From Chromobacterium haemolyticum (lineage in GTDB: Bacteria > Pseudomonadota > Gammaproteobacteria > Burkholderiales > Chromobacteriaceae), in assembly GCF_002081825.1 (NCBI RefSeq), contig NZ_MUKU01000020.1:30504-94503 (forward strand): DNA of 64,000 nt, read 5' to 3'. A model generated the notes under the pieces. The model did not search any database and had not been told where the DNA came from. It saw only the letters and a program-made list of their open reading frames with translations. A program made the translations under genes and the position numbers. Positions 46,532 through 54,530 of the stretch are shown one piece after another (positions within the stretch are counted from its first letter, which is position 1; each line of letters opens with the position of its first letter).

Positions 46532-47130
46532 GCGGGCTTGATCTGGAGAGGATCGCCGGCGTCGACGAGGCCGGCCGCGGCCCGCTGGCCGGCGCGGTGT
46601 TCGCCGCCGCGGTGATTCTGGACCCGGCGAAGCCTATTGCCGGCCTGGCGGACTCCAAAGTACTGAGCGAGGCCCGCCGGGACGAACTGGCGCTGCTGAT
46701 CAAGCGCGACGCGCTGGTCTGGTGCATCGCCAGCGCCAGTGTCGAGGAAATCGACAAGCTCAATATTCTGCACGCCACCATGCTGGCGATGACGCGCGCG
46801 GTGCAAGGCCTGCAGCCGCAGGCGACGCGCGCGCTGATCGACGGCAACCGCGTGCCCAAGGGGCTGCCGGTGCCGGGGGAAGCCATCGTCAAGGGCGACG
46901 CCAAGGTGGCGGCCATCTCCGCCGCCTCCATTTTGGCCAAGACCGCGCGCGATGCCGAACTGGTGGCCCTGGACGCCCTGCATCCGCAATACGGCTTCGC
47001 CCGCCACAAGGGCTATCCCACCGCCGAACACCTGGCCGCGCTGGAGCAGCACGGCGCCTTGCCGGCTCACCGCAAGAGCTTCGGCCCGGTCAAGGCCTGG
47101 CTGGCGCGTCAGCAGGGACAGTTGTTTTGA
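46528..47130 (+). CDS. rnhB: Ribonuclease HII
   Basis: 200 aa, overlapping lpxB by 4 bp. The active-site pattern [16 protein letters not shown] gives Asp13 and Glu14, then [15 protein letters not shown] and the later ALIDGN. It removes ribonucleotides from DNA and RNA:DNA hybrids. It is the last standard gene of the lpx group; the glycosylase gene follows with a four-base overlap. Confidence 0.97.
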   Translation: MSGLDLERIAGVDEAGRGPLAGAVFAAAVILDPAKPIAGLADSKVLSEARRDELALLIKRDALVWCIASASVEEIDKLNILHATMLAMTRAVQGLQPQATRALIDGNRVPKGLPVPGEAIVKGDAKVAAISAASILAKTARDAELVALDALHPQYGFARHKGYPTAEHLAALEQHGALPAHRKSFGPVKAWLARQQGQLF

Positions 47131-47618
47131 GCGGCGAGGGCGCCAAATCCTGCTTCCCGCCGGTAGCGAGGCCGGACGCGCGCGTACTGGTGCTGGGTTC
47201 CTTGCCCGGCGACGCCTCCTTGCAGGCTGGCCAGTACTACGCCCACCCTCGCAATCAATTCTGGCCGCTGATGCAGGCGATCACCGGCCGGCCGCTGGCC
47301 GAGCTGGTCTACGCCGAGCGCCTGGAGGCGTTGCAGCAGGCAGGCGTGGCGTTGTGGGACGTGATTGCCTGCGCGCGGCGCCGGGGCAGCCTGGACGCCG
47401 ACATCCGCGATCAGCAGGCTAACGATCTGCGGGAACTGGCGCAAAGCCTGCCGCGGCTGCGCGCGGTTGCTTTCAACGGCGCCACCGCCGCGCGCGCGGC
47501 CGGACAGCTGGACGGGCTGGCCCTGGACATCCTGGCCTTGCCTTCTTCCAGCCCGGCGCATACCCTGGCGTTTGACAGAAAACTTGAAGTTTGGCGGCAA
47601 CTGGGACGATATTTGTAG
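47127..47618 (+). CDS. DNA-deoxyinosine (hypoxanthine) glycosylase, UDG family 6-like
   Basis: 163 aa, starting at TTG 47127, which overlaps the rnhB stop (TTGA). Motif 1 is [20 protein letters not shown] with NQFW, and the C-terminal LPSSSPAH supplies the second active-site strand. From memory this motif combination is typical of hypoxanthine-DNA glycosylases and Mug-like enzymes that remove deaminated adenine. The window therefore has two UDG-fold genes of different families. Coupling to rnhB is interesting because both repair non-standard nucleotides in DNA. Confidence 0.85.
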   Translation: MSGEGAKSCFPPVARPDARVLVLGSLPGDASLQAGQYYAHPRNQFWPLMQAITGRPLAELVYAERLEALQQAGVALWDVIACARRRGSLDADIRDQQANDLRELAQSLPRLRAVAFNGATAARAAGQLDGLALDILALPSSSPAHTLAFDRKLEVWRQLGRYL

Positions 47619-47673
47619 TTGACGATGGCCAAATGCGCTTGTCGTCGCGATGAAACCACCTGGGGGAGCGAAT

Positions 47674-47886
47674 ATGGGCCATTACTGCATATGGTTTGTC
47701 ACGCCGGACGACAGCGTGATGCGCCGGGCCGAAGTGGTGATCAACGGCGTGATCCATTGCCATCAGGTGCTGGAGGAAATCGAGGCGCAGCTGGCGGTGG
47801 ACTGCGGCCTGACCCAGGTGATGATCGTCGATTGGAAACGTTTTGAAACGCCGGAGCATGCCGGCAAGCTCGCTCACGCGGCCTAA
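47674..47886 (+). CDS. Small conserved-looking protein of unknown function
   Basis: 70 aa from ATG 47674, chosen because GGGGGAG lies seven bases upstream; an ATG at 47650 lacks a binding site. MGHYCIWFVTPDDSVMRRAE then HCHQVLEEIEAQLAVDCGL and VMIVDWKRFETPEH. No signal or membrane segment. No family is recognised. It has a His/Cys-containing middle but no clear metal motif. Its TAA directly joins repeat R5. Confidence 0.55.
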   Translation: MGHYCIWFVTPDDSVMRRAEVVINGVIHCHQVLEEIEAQLAVDCGLTQVMIVDWKRFETPEHAGKLAHAA

Positions 47887-48026
47887 GAACCTGTTTACGA
47901 TCTGCTGCGCTGCGGCGATACAGCGTTGAAACCCGCTTCGAAATGCTCATGTACCACGCGTACATTCCGCTTTCTCAGCGGTTTTCGCCTTGTCTCGCTC
48001 TTGCTCGCGAGATCGTAAACACGTTC
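47887..48026 (+). repeat. Dispersed foldback element R5
   Basis: CTAA then GAACCTGTTTACGATCTGC at the left, AGATCGTAAACACGTTC then CTAAG at the right. The inner CCGCTTTCTCAGCGG hairpin is perfect. It starts at the stop codon of the 70-aa gene and is followed with no gap by R6. The 368-bp gap 47887-48254 consists of R5, R6 and the mobB leader. Confidence 0.93.
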
Positions 48027-48029
48027 TAA

Positions 48030-48168
48030 GAGCCGGTTTACGATCTGCTGCGCTTCGGCGATACGGCGTTAAAACCGTCTTCGAAACGCTCATGGACTGG
48101 ATGCGCATTCCGCTTTCTCAGCTGTTTTCGCCTGTCTCTCTCTAGCCGGCAAGATCGTAAATACGCTC
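48030..48168 (+). repeat. Dispersed foldback element R6, in tandem with R5
   Basis: Begins GAGCCGGTTTACGATCTGC straight after the CTAA that ends R5, and ends AAGATCGTAAATACGCTC then CTAG. It is more divergent in the core (CATGGACTGGATGCGCATTCC) and in the CCTGTCTCTCTCTAGCC region, so it may be the older of the pair. Confidence 0.9.
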
Positions 48169-48254
48169 TAGGCGGCTAGCTCTTTGGTAGGAGTCAAGCC
48201 CGCGGGCGGCCATGCTATCATGGCCGCCTGAATCTTTATGGGGGCGTCTGCGCC

Positions 48255-48761
48255 ATGCGCGTGTTGGGTTTCGCCGGCTATTCCGGCAGCGGTAAGACTA
48301 CCTTGCTGGAAAAACTGATTCCCCGGCTGACGGCGCGCGGCCTGCGCGTCGCCGTGATCAAGCACACTCACCACGATGTGGACTGGGACACCCCGGGAAA
48401 GGATAGCTGGCGCCACCGTCAGGCCGGCGCGGCGCAAGTGCTGCTGGCTTCGGCCCGTCGCCGTATGCTGGTGGAGGAGCTGGTGGACAGCAACGAGCTG
48501 CCGTTGGCGGCCCACTTGGCCATGCTGGGCCCCTGCGACCTGGCCCTGGCCGAAGGCTTCAAACAGGAAGCCATTCCCAAGATAGAAGTGGTCAACAGCG
48601 CTTTGGCCGCGCCGGCCTTGCATCCGGCCGATCCGCAAGTGCTGGCCGTGGTCGGCGACTTGCCGCAGGCGCTGGACATCCCCTGGTTTCACCGCGACGA
48701 CGCGGACGCTGTCGCCGCCTTCCTGATTTCAAGATTGGACCTGTCCCATGCTGAGCTTTGA
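48255..48761 (+). CDS. mobB: Molybdopterin-guanine dinucleotide biosynthesis protein MobB
   Basis: 168 aa from ATG 48255. P-loop GYSGSGKTT at 8-16, then KHTHHDVDWDTPGKDSWRHR and LAEGFKQEAIPKIEV. It is a GTP-binding accessory to MobA, which attaches GMP to molybdopterin. mobA is not in the window. It overlaps moeA by 14 bp, so the two are co-translated. Confidence 0.96.
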   Translation: MRVLGFAGYSGSGKTTLLEKLIPRLTARGLRVAVIKHTHHDVDWDTPGKDSWRHRQAGAAQVLLASARRRMLVEELVDSNELPLAAHLAMLGPCDLALAEGFKQEAIPKIEVVNSALAAPALHPADPQVLAVVGDLPQALDIPWFHRDDADAVAAFLISRLDLSHAEL

Positions 48762-49941
48762 ACAAGCCCGCGACTGGCTGCTGCAGCGCGCCCAGCCGCT
48801 GGCCGCCACCGAACAAGTCGAATTGCTGGCCGCGGCCGGCCGCGTGCTGGCCGAGCCGGTGCTGGCCACGCTGGACGTGCCGCCGTACGACAATAGCGCG
48901 ATGGACGGCTACGCCTTGCGCGCCGGGGAGCAAACCGCGGCGATGCCGGTGTCGCAGCGAGTGCCGGCCGGCAGCGTGCCGCAAGCGCTGGCCGCCGGCA
49001 GCGTGGCGCGCATTTTCACCGGCGCGCCCATTCCGACCGGCGCCGACGCCGTCATCATGCAGGAGCAGGCCGAAACGGCCGACGACGGCACAGTCAGTTT
49101 CAGCCAGCCGGCCTGCGCCGGCCAGAACATCCGTCGCCGCGGCGAAGACATCCGCGCCGGCCAGGAAATCCTGCCGGCGGGCAAGGTGCTGAACCCCGCC
49201 GACATCGGTCTGGCTGCGTCCATCGGCGTGGAGACGCTGACGGTGTTCCGCCCGTTGCGGGTGGCGGTATTCTTCACCGGCGACGAACTGGTGGAGCCGG
49301 GCCGGCCGCTGGCCGCCGGTCAGATTTACAACTCCAATCGTTATTGGCTGGCGCCGGCGTTGATGCGCCTGGGCTGCGAGGTGATTGATCTGGGCATTGT
49401 CCGCGATTCTCTTGGCGCCACGCGGGAGGCGCTGCGCGACGCTGCGGATGCCGCCGATGTGATCATGACCTGCGGCGGGGTGTCGGTGGGTGAGGAAGAC
49501 CACGTCAAGGCCGCGGTGGAGGCCGAGGGCTCGCTAGACCTGTGGAAGCTGGCAATCAAGCCGGGCAAGCCGCTGGCCTACGGCAAGGTGGGGCAGGCGG
49601 ATTTCATCGGTCTGCCCGGCAACCCGGTGTCCGGCTTCGTCACCTTCCAGGTGTTGGCGAGGGCCTTCCTGGAGCGGCGCGCCGGCCTGCCGGTATCGGC
49701 GCTGACGCCGGAAGGCCCTTATCCGGCGGCTTTTGATTGGACCCGGCCGGATGCGCGCCGCAGCGAATTCATCCGCGTGCGGCGCGTGTGCGTGGACGGC
49801 CACTGGCAACTGGAGCTGTACCCGCAGCAAGGTTCCGGCGTGCTGATGTCCTGTGCCTGGGCCGATGGCCTGGTGCGCTTGGAGCCGGGTCAGGCCGTGG
49901 CGCGCGGCGATATGCTGCCCTATTTGCCGCTGGTGCAGTGA
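48748..49941 (+). CDS. moeA: Molybdopterin molybdenumtransferase MoeA
   Basis: 397 aa. PPYDNSAMDGYALRAG (residues about 48-63), IFTGAPIPTGADAVIMQEQ and the domain III motif TCGGVSVGEEDHVK are conserved, and GLPGNPVSGFVTF is near the C-terminus. MoeA inserts molybdate into adenylylated molybdopterin. Together with mobB this supplies cofactor for molybdoenzymes encoded elsewhere. Confidence 0.97.
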   Translation: MLSFEQARDWLLQRAQPLAATEQVELLAAAGRVLAEPVLATLDVPPYDNSAMDGYALRAGEQTAAMPVSQRVPAGSVPQALAAGSVARIFTGAPIPTGADAVIMQEQAETADDGTVSFSQPACAGQNIRRRGEDIRAGQEILPAGKVLNPADIGLAASIGVETLTVFRPLRVAVFFTGDELVEPGRPLAAGQIYNSNRYWLAPALMRLGCEVIDLGIVRDSLGATREALRDAADAADVIMTCGGVSVGEEDHVKAAVEAEGSLDLWKLAIKPGKPLAYGKVGQADFIGLPGNPVSGFVTFQVLARAFLERRAGLPVSALTPEGPYPAAFDWTRPDARRSEFIRVRRVCVDGHWQLELYPQQGSGVLMSCAWADGLVRLEPGQAVARGDMLPYLPLVQ

Positions 49942-49944
49942 GTC

Positions 49945-50280
49945 GTGCCCACCATCCGTTTCGTCGATGAAAACGGCGCGCTGCTCGGCGAACAGCAGGC
50001 GGCGGCTGGCGATAACCTGCTGGACCTGGCTCGGCTGGCGGACGTGCCCCTGCACTGGCGCTGCGGACAGGGCACGTGCGGCACCTGCAAGGTGAGGCTG
50101 GCGACACCGGTGGCGGAGCAACGGCCCAGCCGCAAGGAGCGCAACGTGTTGCTCCGCGCCGGCGCCATCGACGCCGCTCAGGCCGCCAGTGAATGCTGGA
50201 CCGAAGCGCGGCCTTGGAGGCTGGCCTGCCATTTGCATCTGAGCGAGGAAGACTGGGAAGTGGAGTGTCCTGCGTTTTGA
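49945..50280 (+). CDS. 2Fe-2S ferredoxin
   Basis: 111 aa from GTG 49945, three bases after moeA. The plant-type cluster motif is Cys40-x4-Cys45-x2-Cys48 and Cys95 (WRCGQGTCGTCKVRL, then RLACHLHL). A stand-alone electron carrier with an unusually long, basic insert (AEQRPSRKERNVLLRAGAID) between the third and fourth cysteine. Co-transcription with moeA suggests electron supply to a molybdoenzyme, by inference. Confidence 0.9.
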   Translation: MPTIRFVDENGALLGEQQAAAGDNLLDLARLADVPLHWRCGQGTCGTCKVRLATPVAEQRPSRKERNVLLRAGAIDAAQAASECWTEARPWRLACHLHLSEEDWEVECPAF

Positions 50281-50283
50281 GCG

Positions 50284-50325
50284 CCAAATACAAAAGGGCT
50301 CGCATGCGAGCCCTTTTGTATTTGG
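50284..50325. terminator. Perfect 42-bp palindrome, bidirectional terminator
   Basis: Both arms are exact complements for 21 bp with no unpaired centre (centre GCATGC at 50302-50307); the arms contain AAAAGGGCTCGC and GCGAGCCCTTTT. It lies 3 bp after the ferredoxin stop and abuts R7. In RNA it gives a GC stem with an A tract before and a U tract after, in both directions. Confidence 0.9.
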
Positions 50326-50327
50326 AA

Positions 50328-50454
50328 GGTGTTTACGATCTTGTGAGCGCTAGCGAAAACGGCTGAAAAAGCCGGGTGCGCACACGATGCATGAGCATTT
50401 TGAGGCCGTTTTCAATGCCGCAGCGCCGACGCTTAGCAGATCGTCAACAGCCTC
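50328..50454 (-). repeat. Dispersed foldback element R7, minus orientation
   Basis: On the minus strand it starts GAGGCTGTTGACGATCTGC about 10 bp after the TAA of the AI-2E-family gene and ends AAGATCGTAAACACC. It is the shortest and most divergent copy, lacks the clean CTAA flanks and adjoins the 42-bp palindrome. Confidence 0.85.
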
Positions 50455-50464
50455 TTTTGACGCG

Positions 50465-51577
50465 TTATTCGGAAGCGCCGGCCTGTTCGCAGGTGTCGTC
50501 CTCGCCGGTCTTGGGCTCCGGGCATTCAGGGCGCAGCCAATGGCGCAGCATGGTCAAGGCCACCGCCAGCAGGGTGGGGCCGATGAACAGACCTATCACC
50601 CCCCAGGCGATTAGGCCGCCGATCACGCCCAGGAAGATCAGCGACAGCGGCATCTGCGCGCCCTGGCTGATCAGCAAGGGCTTCAGAATATTGTCTATGG
50701 TGTTGATCAGCAAGAAGCCCCAGACCAGCAGGAAGATGCCAAGGCCGGTGTTGCCGGTGTAAAACACCCAGGCCGCGGCCGGCAGCCAGACGATCAGCGT
50801 GGGCATCTGCGCCACCGCGACGATGAAGCAGAGGAAGCCCAGCACCAGCGCGCCGGGCACGCCGGCGATCAAAAGGCCGATCACGCACAGGATGGTCTGC
50901 GCCAGCGCGGTGCCCACTACGCCGGTGGTGACGCTGCGTATGGTGCGGGCGATCACGTCCGGCAATTCGCCGGCCGGTGCGCCGCCCAGCTTGATCACGA
51001 TCAGCTCCACCATGTCCCACAGCCGGTCGCCGTTGATCAGCAGCAAGCCGGACACAATGATGGCCAGCACGATTTCCAGCAGGCTCAGGCTGAGATTGGC
51101 GCCGCCGGACAGCAGCCACAGCGCGCCTTGGTTGACCGCCGGGCGGATTTTTTCGAAGAAGCCGGGCAGGTCGGCCTGCACGCTGCCCCACAGCTTTTGC
51201 AGGCTTTCGCCCACCACCGGGATATTGGCCAGCCAGGTAGGCGCGTTGGGCAGCGTCAGCTGGGTCAGGTCGTGGGTGAGGCCGGATAGATGGGGCAGGG
51301 TGTCGGCCAGGGTCAACGCCATCAGACCGATGGGGATGGCCAGCGCCAAGGCCAGCGCCAGCACAATGAGCAGGGCGGCCAATTTGTGGCGCTCTCCCAG
51401 TTTTTGCCGCAGCCGGCAATGCATTGGCCAAGCGGAAATGGCGATGATGGCGGCCCAGGTCAGGGCGCCGAGAAAGGGTTGGATCACGCGCAGGCACGAC
51501 ATCACCAGCAGCGCGATGATGGCGATCTGAAACACCGCCAGGATGCTGACATTGGAGAACGCTTTATTGATGGCCAT
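50465..51577 (-). CDS. AI-2E family (PerM/YdiK) membrane protein
   Basis: 370 aa from ATG 51577, about eight membrane segments in the pattern of the AI-2 exporter superfamily. VIQPFLGALTWAAIIAISAWP at the first hydrophobic pair, LLINTIDNILKPLLISQGAQ and LSLIFLGVIGGLIAWGVIGLF near the end are conserved. Members export autoinducer-2 or other small molecules, or exchange ions; this one cannot be assigned. It follows dsbD but is separated from it by a terminator. Confidence 0.88.
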   Translation of the reverse strand: MAINKAFSNVSILAVFQIAIIALLVMSCLRVIQPFLGALTWAAIIAISAWPMHCRLRQKLGERHKLAALLIVLALALALAIPIGLMALTLADTLPHLSGLTHDLTQLTLPNAPTWLANIPVVGESLQKLWGSVQADLPGFFEKIRPAVNQGALWLLSGGANLSLSLLEIVLAIIVSGLLLINGDRLWDMVELIVIKLGGAPAGELPDVIARTIRSVTTGVVGTALAQTILCVIGLLIAGVPGALVLGFLCFIVAVAQMPTLIVWLPAAAWVFYTGNTGLGIFLLVWGFLLINTIDNILKPLLISQGAQMPLSLIFLGVIGGLIAWGVIGLFIGPTLLAVALTMLRHWLRPECPEPKTGEDDTCEQAGASE

Positions 51578-51590
51578 GGGGCTCTCGGAA

Positions 51591-51622
51591 AATGAAAACG
51601 GGCCGATCGAAAGATCGGCCCG
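51591..51622 (-). terminator. Terminator downstream of dsbD
   Basis: CGGGCCGATC and GATCGGCCCG, 10-bp stem with a tetraloop; on the minus strand TTTTCATTTTC follows. Confidence 0.85.
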
Positions 51623-51667
51623 CTGATTCTGCAATGCAATGAGCGTGAATGCAATTGGCGCTTGCGG

Positions 51668-53464
51668 CTATTGCGGATTCACCGTCGCCAGGGTCTTGGC
51701 GAAGGCTTCCGCCTGCGTGAAGCCGATCACGCGATCCGCTTCCTGCCCCAGTTTGTCGAACAAGATAATGCCCGGCGGGCCGAACAGGCCGAAACGCTTG
51801 AGCAAAGCCTGGTGCTCCGCGTTGTTGGCGGTCACGTCGGCCTTGACCAGCACATAACCCTGCATCTGGCGGCTGACCGCCGGATTCGGGAAGGTTTCCG
51901 CCTCCATCTCCTTGCAGGAAACGCACCAGTCGGCGTAGAAGTCCAGCAGCAGCGGTTTGCCTTCGGCCTTGGCCTTGATCAGCAAGGCGTCTAGTTGGGC
52001 GCTGCTGGCGGCGGGCAGGAACACCGCCTCGGCCCGGGCTTCCGCCTGGCCCTGGCCCAGCCAGCGCAAGGGGTAGCGCGGGTTGTCAGCGCCGGCCAGC
52101 AGGCCGGCCAATTGCGCCGCGCCTATCAAGAGCAGCGCCACGCCGGCGGCCTTGCCCAAGCGGCGCGGAGCGCCGGCGTTGCTCGGCAGTGCCTCCAGCG
52201 CGCCCAGGGACACCGCGCTGCCTATCAGCAGCAAGGCCCACAGCAGCATGACCAGCGCGCCCGGCAGGAAGGGCGTGGCCAGCCAGATGGCTAGGCCCAG
52301 CATCACGACGCCGAAGCCGGCTTTGACGGTTTTCATCCAGCCGCCGGCGCGGGGCAGCACATGGCCGCCGAAGGTGCCGATCAAGATCAGCGGCAGGCCC
52401 AGGCCCAATGCCATCGCGTACAGCGCCGCGCCGCCCAGAGCGGCGTCGCCGGTGCTGCCGATATAGCCCAGCGCCAGCGCCAGCGGCGGGGCGACGCAGG
52501 GACCGATGATCAGCGCGGACAGCGCGCCCATTGCGAATACGGTGGCGAACTTGCCGCCGGACAGATGGTTGGAGGTGTCGGCTAGCCGCGATTGCAGCGC
52601 CGACGGCAGCTGGATGGTGAACAGATCGAACATGGACAACGCGAACACCACCATCAGCGCGCTGGCGCTTAGCACCACAGCCGGCTGTTGCAGCCATACG
52701 GTGAGCAAGGCGCCGGTGAGGCCGGCGATGACGCCGACCACGGTGTAAGTCAGCGCCAGGCCCTGCACATAGGTGAAGGACAACAGGAAGCCGCGGCGGC
52801 GGGTCAGGGTAGCGCCCTGGCCGGCAATCAATGAGGAGACGATGGGCAGCAGCGGGTACATGCAAGCGGTGAACGCCATGCCGATGCCCGCCAGCAAAAA
52901 GGTGCCCAATGTGGTCAGCCAACCCTGGGCTGCCAGCTCATTGTTGCCGGCCGGGGACTTTCCCTGAGTGGGTGCCTCCGACAGCCATTCGCCCAGCTTG
53001 CCGCCGGCGGACGGCGTGCCGCCCACTTTGAGCTTGTGGGTGTAAGGCGGGTAGCACACGCCGGCGTCGGCGCAGCCTTGCAGGCGCACTTGCAGCTCGA
53101 ACTCGGCCGGCGCATTAGGCTGCAGCGGCACGGTCACCACGTTCTTGCCGGTGAATACGGTTTGTTTGCCGAAGTAAGGGTCGTTCTTTTCCTTGCCGGC
53201 CGGGAACTGCGGCGCGCCCACCAGCTTGGCCGGCTGGCTGCTGATCTGGGTGCGGTCGCGGTACAGGTAGTAACCGGGAGCCACGTCCAGCGTCAGCTTG
53301 AGCTGTTCGCCGGCGCGTTCAACCTTGGCGGCGAAGGCTTGCTCCGCCGGCAGCAGGTCGTCCTGGTTGACGGCGTGCGCGGGCAGGCTCAAGCCCAGGC
53401 AGGCCAGCGAGACCGCGAGCAAGCCCACGATCCGGGATGAGAGTAGCGATAAGTTGATTGGCAC
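51668..53464 (-). CDS. dsbD: Thiol:disulfide interchange protein DsbD
   Basis: 598 aa. Signal peptide ends about AHA/VNQDD (residue 31). The N-terminal periplasmic domain has the CADAGVC redox pair, eight membrane segments carry TACMYPLLPIV and GPCVAPPLALALG with the buried cysteine pair, and the C-terminal thioredoxin domain has DWCVSCKEME. It carries reducing power from cytoplasmic thioredoxin to the periplasm for DsbC and cytochrome c maturation. Its 5' gap of 209 bp is AT-rich. Confidence 0.97.
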   Translation of the reverse strand: MPINLSLLSSRIVGLLAVSLACLGLSLPAHAVNQDDLLPAEQAFAAKVERAGEQLKLTLDVAPGYYLYRDRTQISSQPAKLVGAPQFPAGKEKNDPYFGKQTVFTGKNVVTVPLQPNAPAEFELQVRLQGCADAGVCYPPYTHKLKVGGTPSAGGKLGEWLSEAPTQGKSPAGNNELAAQGWLTTLGTFLLAGIGMAFTACMYPLLPIVSSLIAGQGATLTRRRGFLLSFTYVQGLALTYTVVGVIAGLTGALLTVWLQQPAVVLSASALMVVFALSMFDLFTIQLPSALQSRLADTSNHLSGGKFATVFAMGALSALIIGPCVAPPLALALGYIGSTGDAALGGAALYAMALGLGLPLILIGTFGGHVLPRAGGWMKTVKAGFGVVMLGLAIWLATPFLPGALVMLLWALLLIGSAVSLGALEALPSNAGAPRRLGKAAGVALLLIGAAQLAGLLAGADNPRYPLRWLGQGQAEARAEAVFLPAASSAQLDALLIKAKAEGKPLLLDFYADWCVSCKEMEAETFPNPAVSRQMQGYVLVKADVTANNAEHQALLKRFGLFGPPGIILFDKLGQEADRVIGFTQAEAFAKTLATVNPQ

Positions 53465-53673
53465 GGGATGACTCTATGGTTTATGGTCGTTAGCGTTTGA
53501 ATGACCGGCGCGCTCAGGCATTGGTTCCTTGGCGGCCGGGTGGAGCGCGGAGGGCGGCGGACTGGGTCGCGGCCGCGTCTTGCTATGCGAAAACAATATG
53601 CATTAAATTCAAATTCCGGGCAAACGGTAAGATAGAATATTTATATAAAAACTAGGGCGCAACACCATACATC

Positions 53674-54456
53674 ATGCGAGAAACGATTCACTTTGCTCAT
53701 GCCAACAGTTTTCCGGCCTCGGTTTACCGCAAGTTTCTAGCCGCGCTGGGCGAGCGCCACCAAGTGGGCTTCCTCGACGCCATCGGCCACGATCCGGCTT
53801 ATCCGGTCACAGACTGCTGGCCCCACCTGGTAGAGGAAACCATCGCGCACATCGAAAGCCACTATCAAGGGCCCATCGTCGGCGTCGGCCATTCGCTGGG
53901 CGGCTTTCTGATGTTCTACGCCGCCTTGCGCCGGCCGGAGTTGTTCAAGCGCATTGTGATTCTGGATTCGCCGCTGATGGGGCCGTTCCGCTCGCGCGGC
54001 ATCTGGCTGGCCAAGAAGCTGGGCTTCATCGACCGCGTTACCCCGGGCGGCAACACCCTGAAGCGACGCGATAACTGGGCGTCGGTGGCCATGGTTCACG
54101 ACTACTTCGCCCGCAAGCCGATGTTCGCTCGTTTCGATCCGGACTGCCTGGCCGACTACGCCGAGCACGGCACCGTGGACGACGGCCAAGGCGGGCGCAA
54201 GCTCAAATTCCGGCCGCAGATCGAACATGAAATCTACTGCGCGCTGCCGCATGATTTTCCGCGTTATCGCGGACAATTGAAAGTGCCGGCCACCTTTATC
54301 GCTGGCACCGGTTCGGATGTGCTCAAGCCGGCTGACCTGCGCTTCATGCGCAAACACTTCAATATTCAGGTGCGGATGCAGCAGGGCAGCCATCTGTTTC
54401 CGCTGGAGCGGCCGGAGGAAACCGCGCGGCTCATTCTAGAGCTGCTGGAGGCCTGA
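53674..54456 (+). CDS. Alpha/beta hydrolase
   Basis: 260 aa from ATG 53674. FAHANSFPASVYRKFL at the N-terminus, nucleophile elbow VGVGHSLGGFLMFYAAL and the terminal QGSHLFPLERPEETA with the catalytic His. The HANSFP start is common in a widespread proteobacterial alpha/beta hydrolase group with no known substrate. It is divergent from dsbD and converges on dxs, with AT-rich sequence upstream. Confidence 0.85.
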   Translation: MRETIHFAHANSFPASVYRKFLAALGERHQVGFLDAIGHDPAYPVTDCWPHLVEETIAHIESHYQGPIVGVGHSLGGFLMFYAALRRPELFKRIVILDSPLMGPFRSRGIWLAKKLGFIDRVTPGGNTLKRRDNWASVAMVHDYFARKPMFARFDPDCLADYAEHGTVDDGQGGRKLKFRPQIEHEIYCALPHDFPRYRGQLKVPATFIAGTGSDVLKPADLRFMRKHFNIQVRMQQGSHLFPLERPEETARLILELLEA

Positions 54457-54480
54457 GCGTTTCCAAAGGCGGTTTCATGC

Positions 54481-54510
54481 AAAAACAAAGCCCGGCTAAG
54501 CCGGGCTTTG
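54481..54510. terminator. Bidirectional terminator between hydrolase and dxs
   Basis: CAAAGCCCGGC and GCCGGGCTTTG, 11-bp stem with TAA loop, AAAAA on the left side. It serves the two converging genes. Confidence 0.9.
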
Positions 54511-54530
54511 TTCTGTCACGAGGGGCAGGC

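Noticed and set aside
53575..53673. AT-rich stretch before the 53674 gene as a phage attachment site or origin
   Set aside because: It has no iterated boxes or integrase neighbour and is most simply a promoter region.
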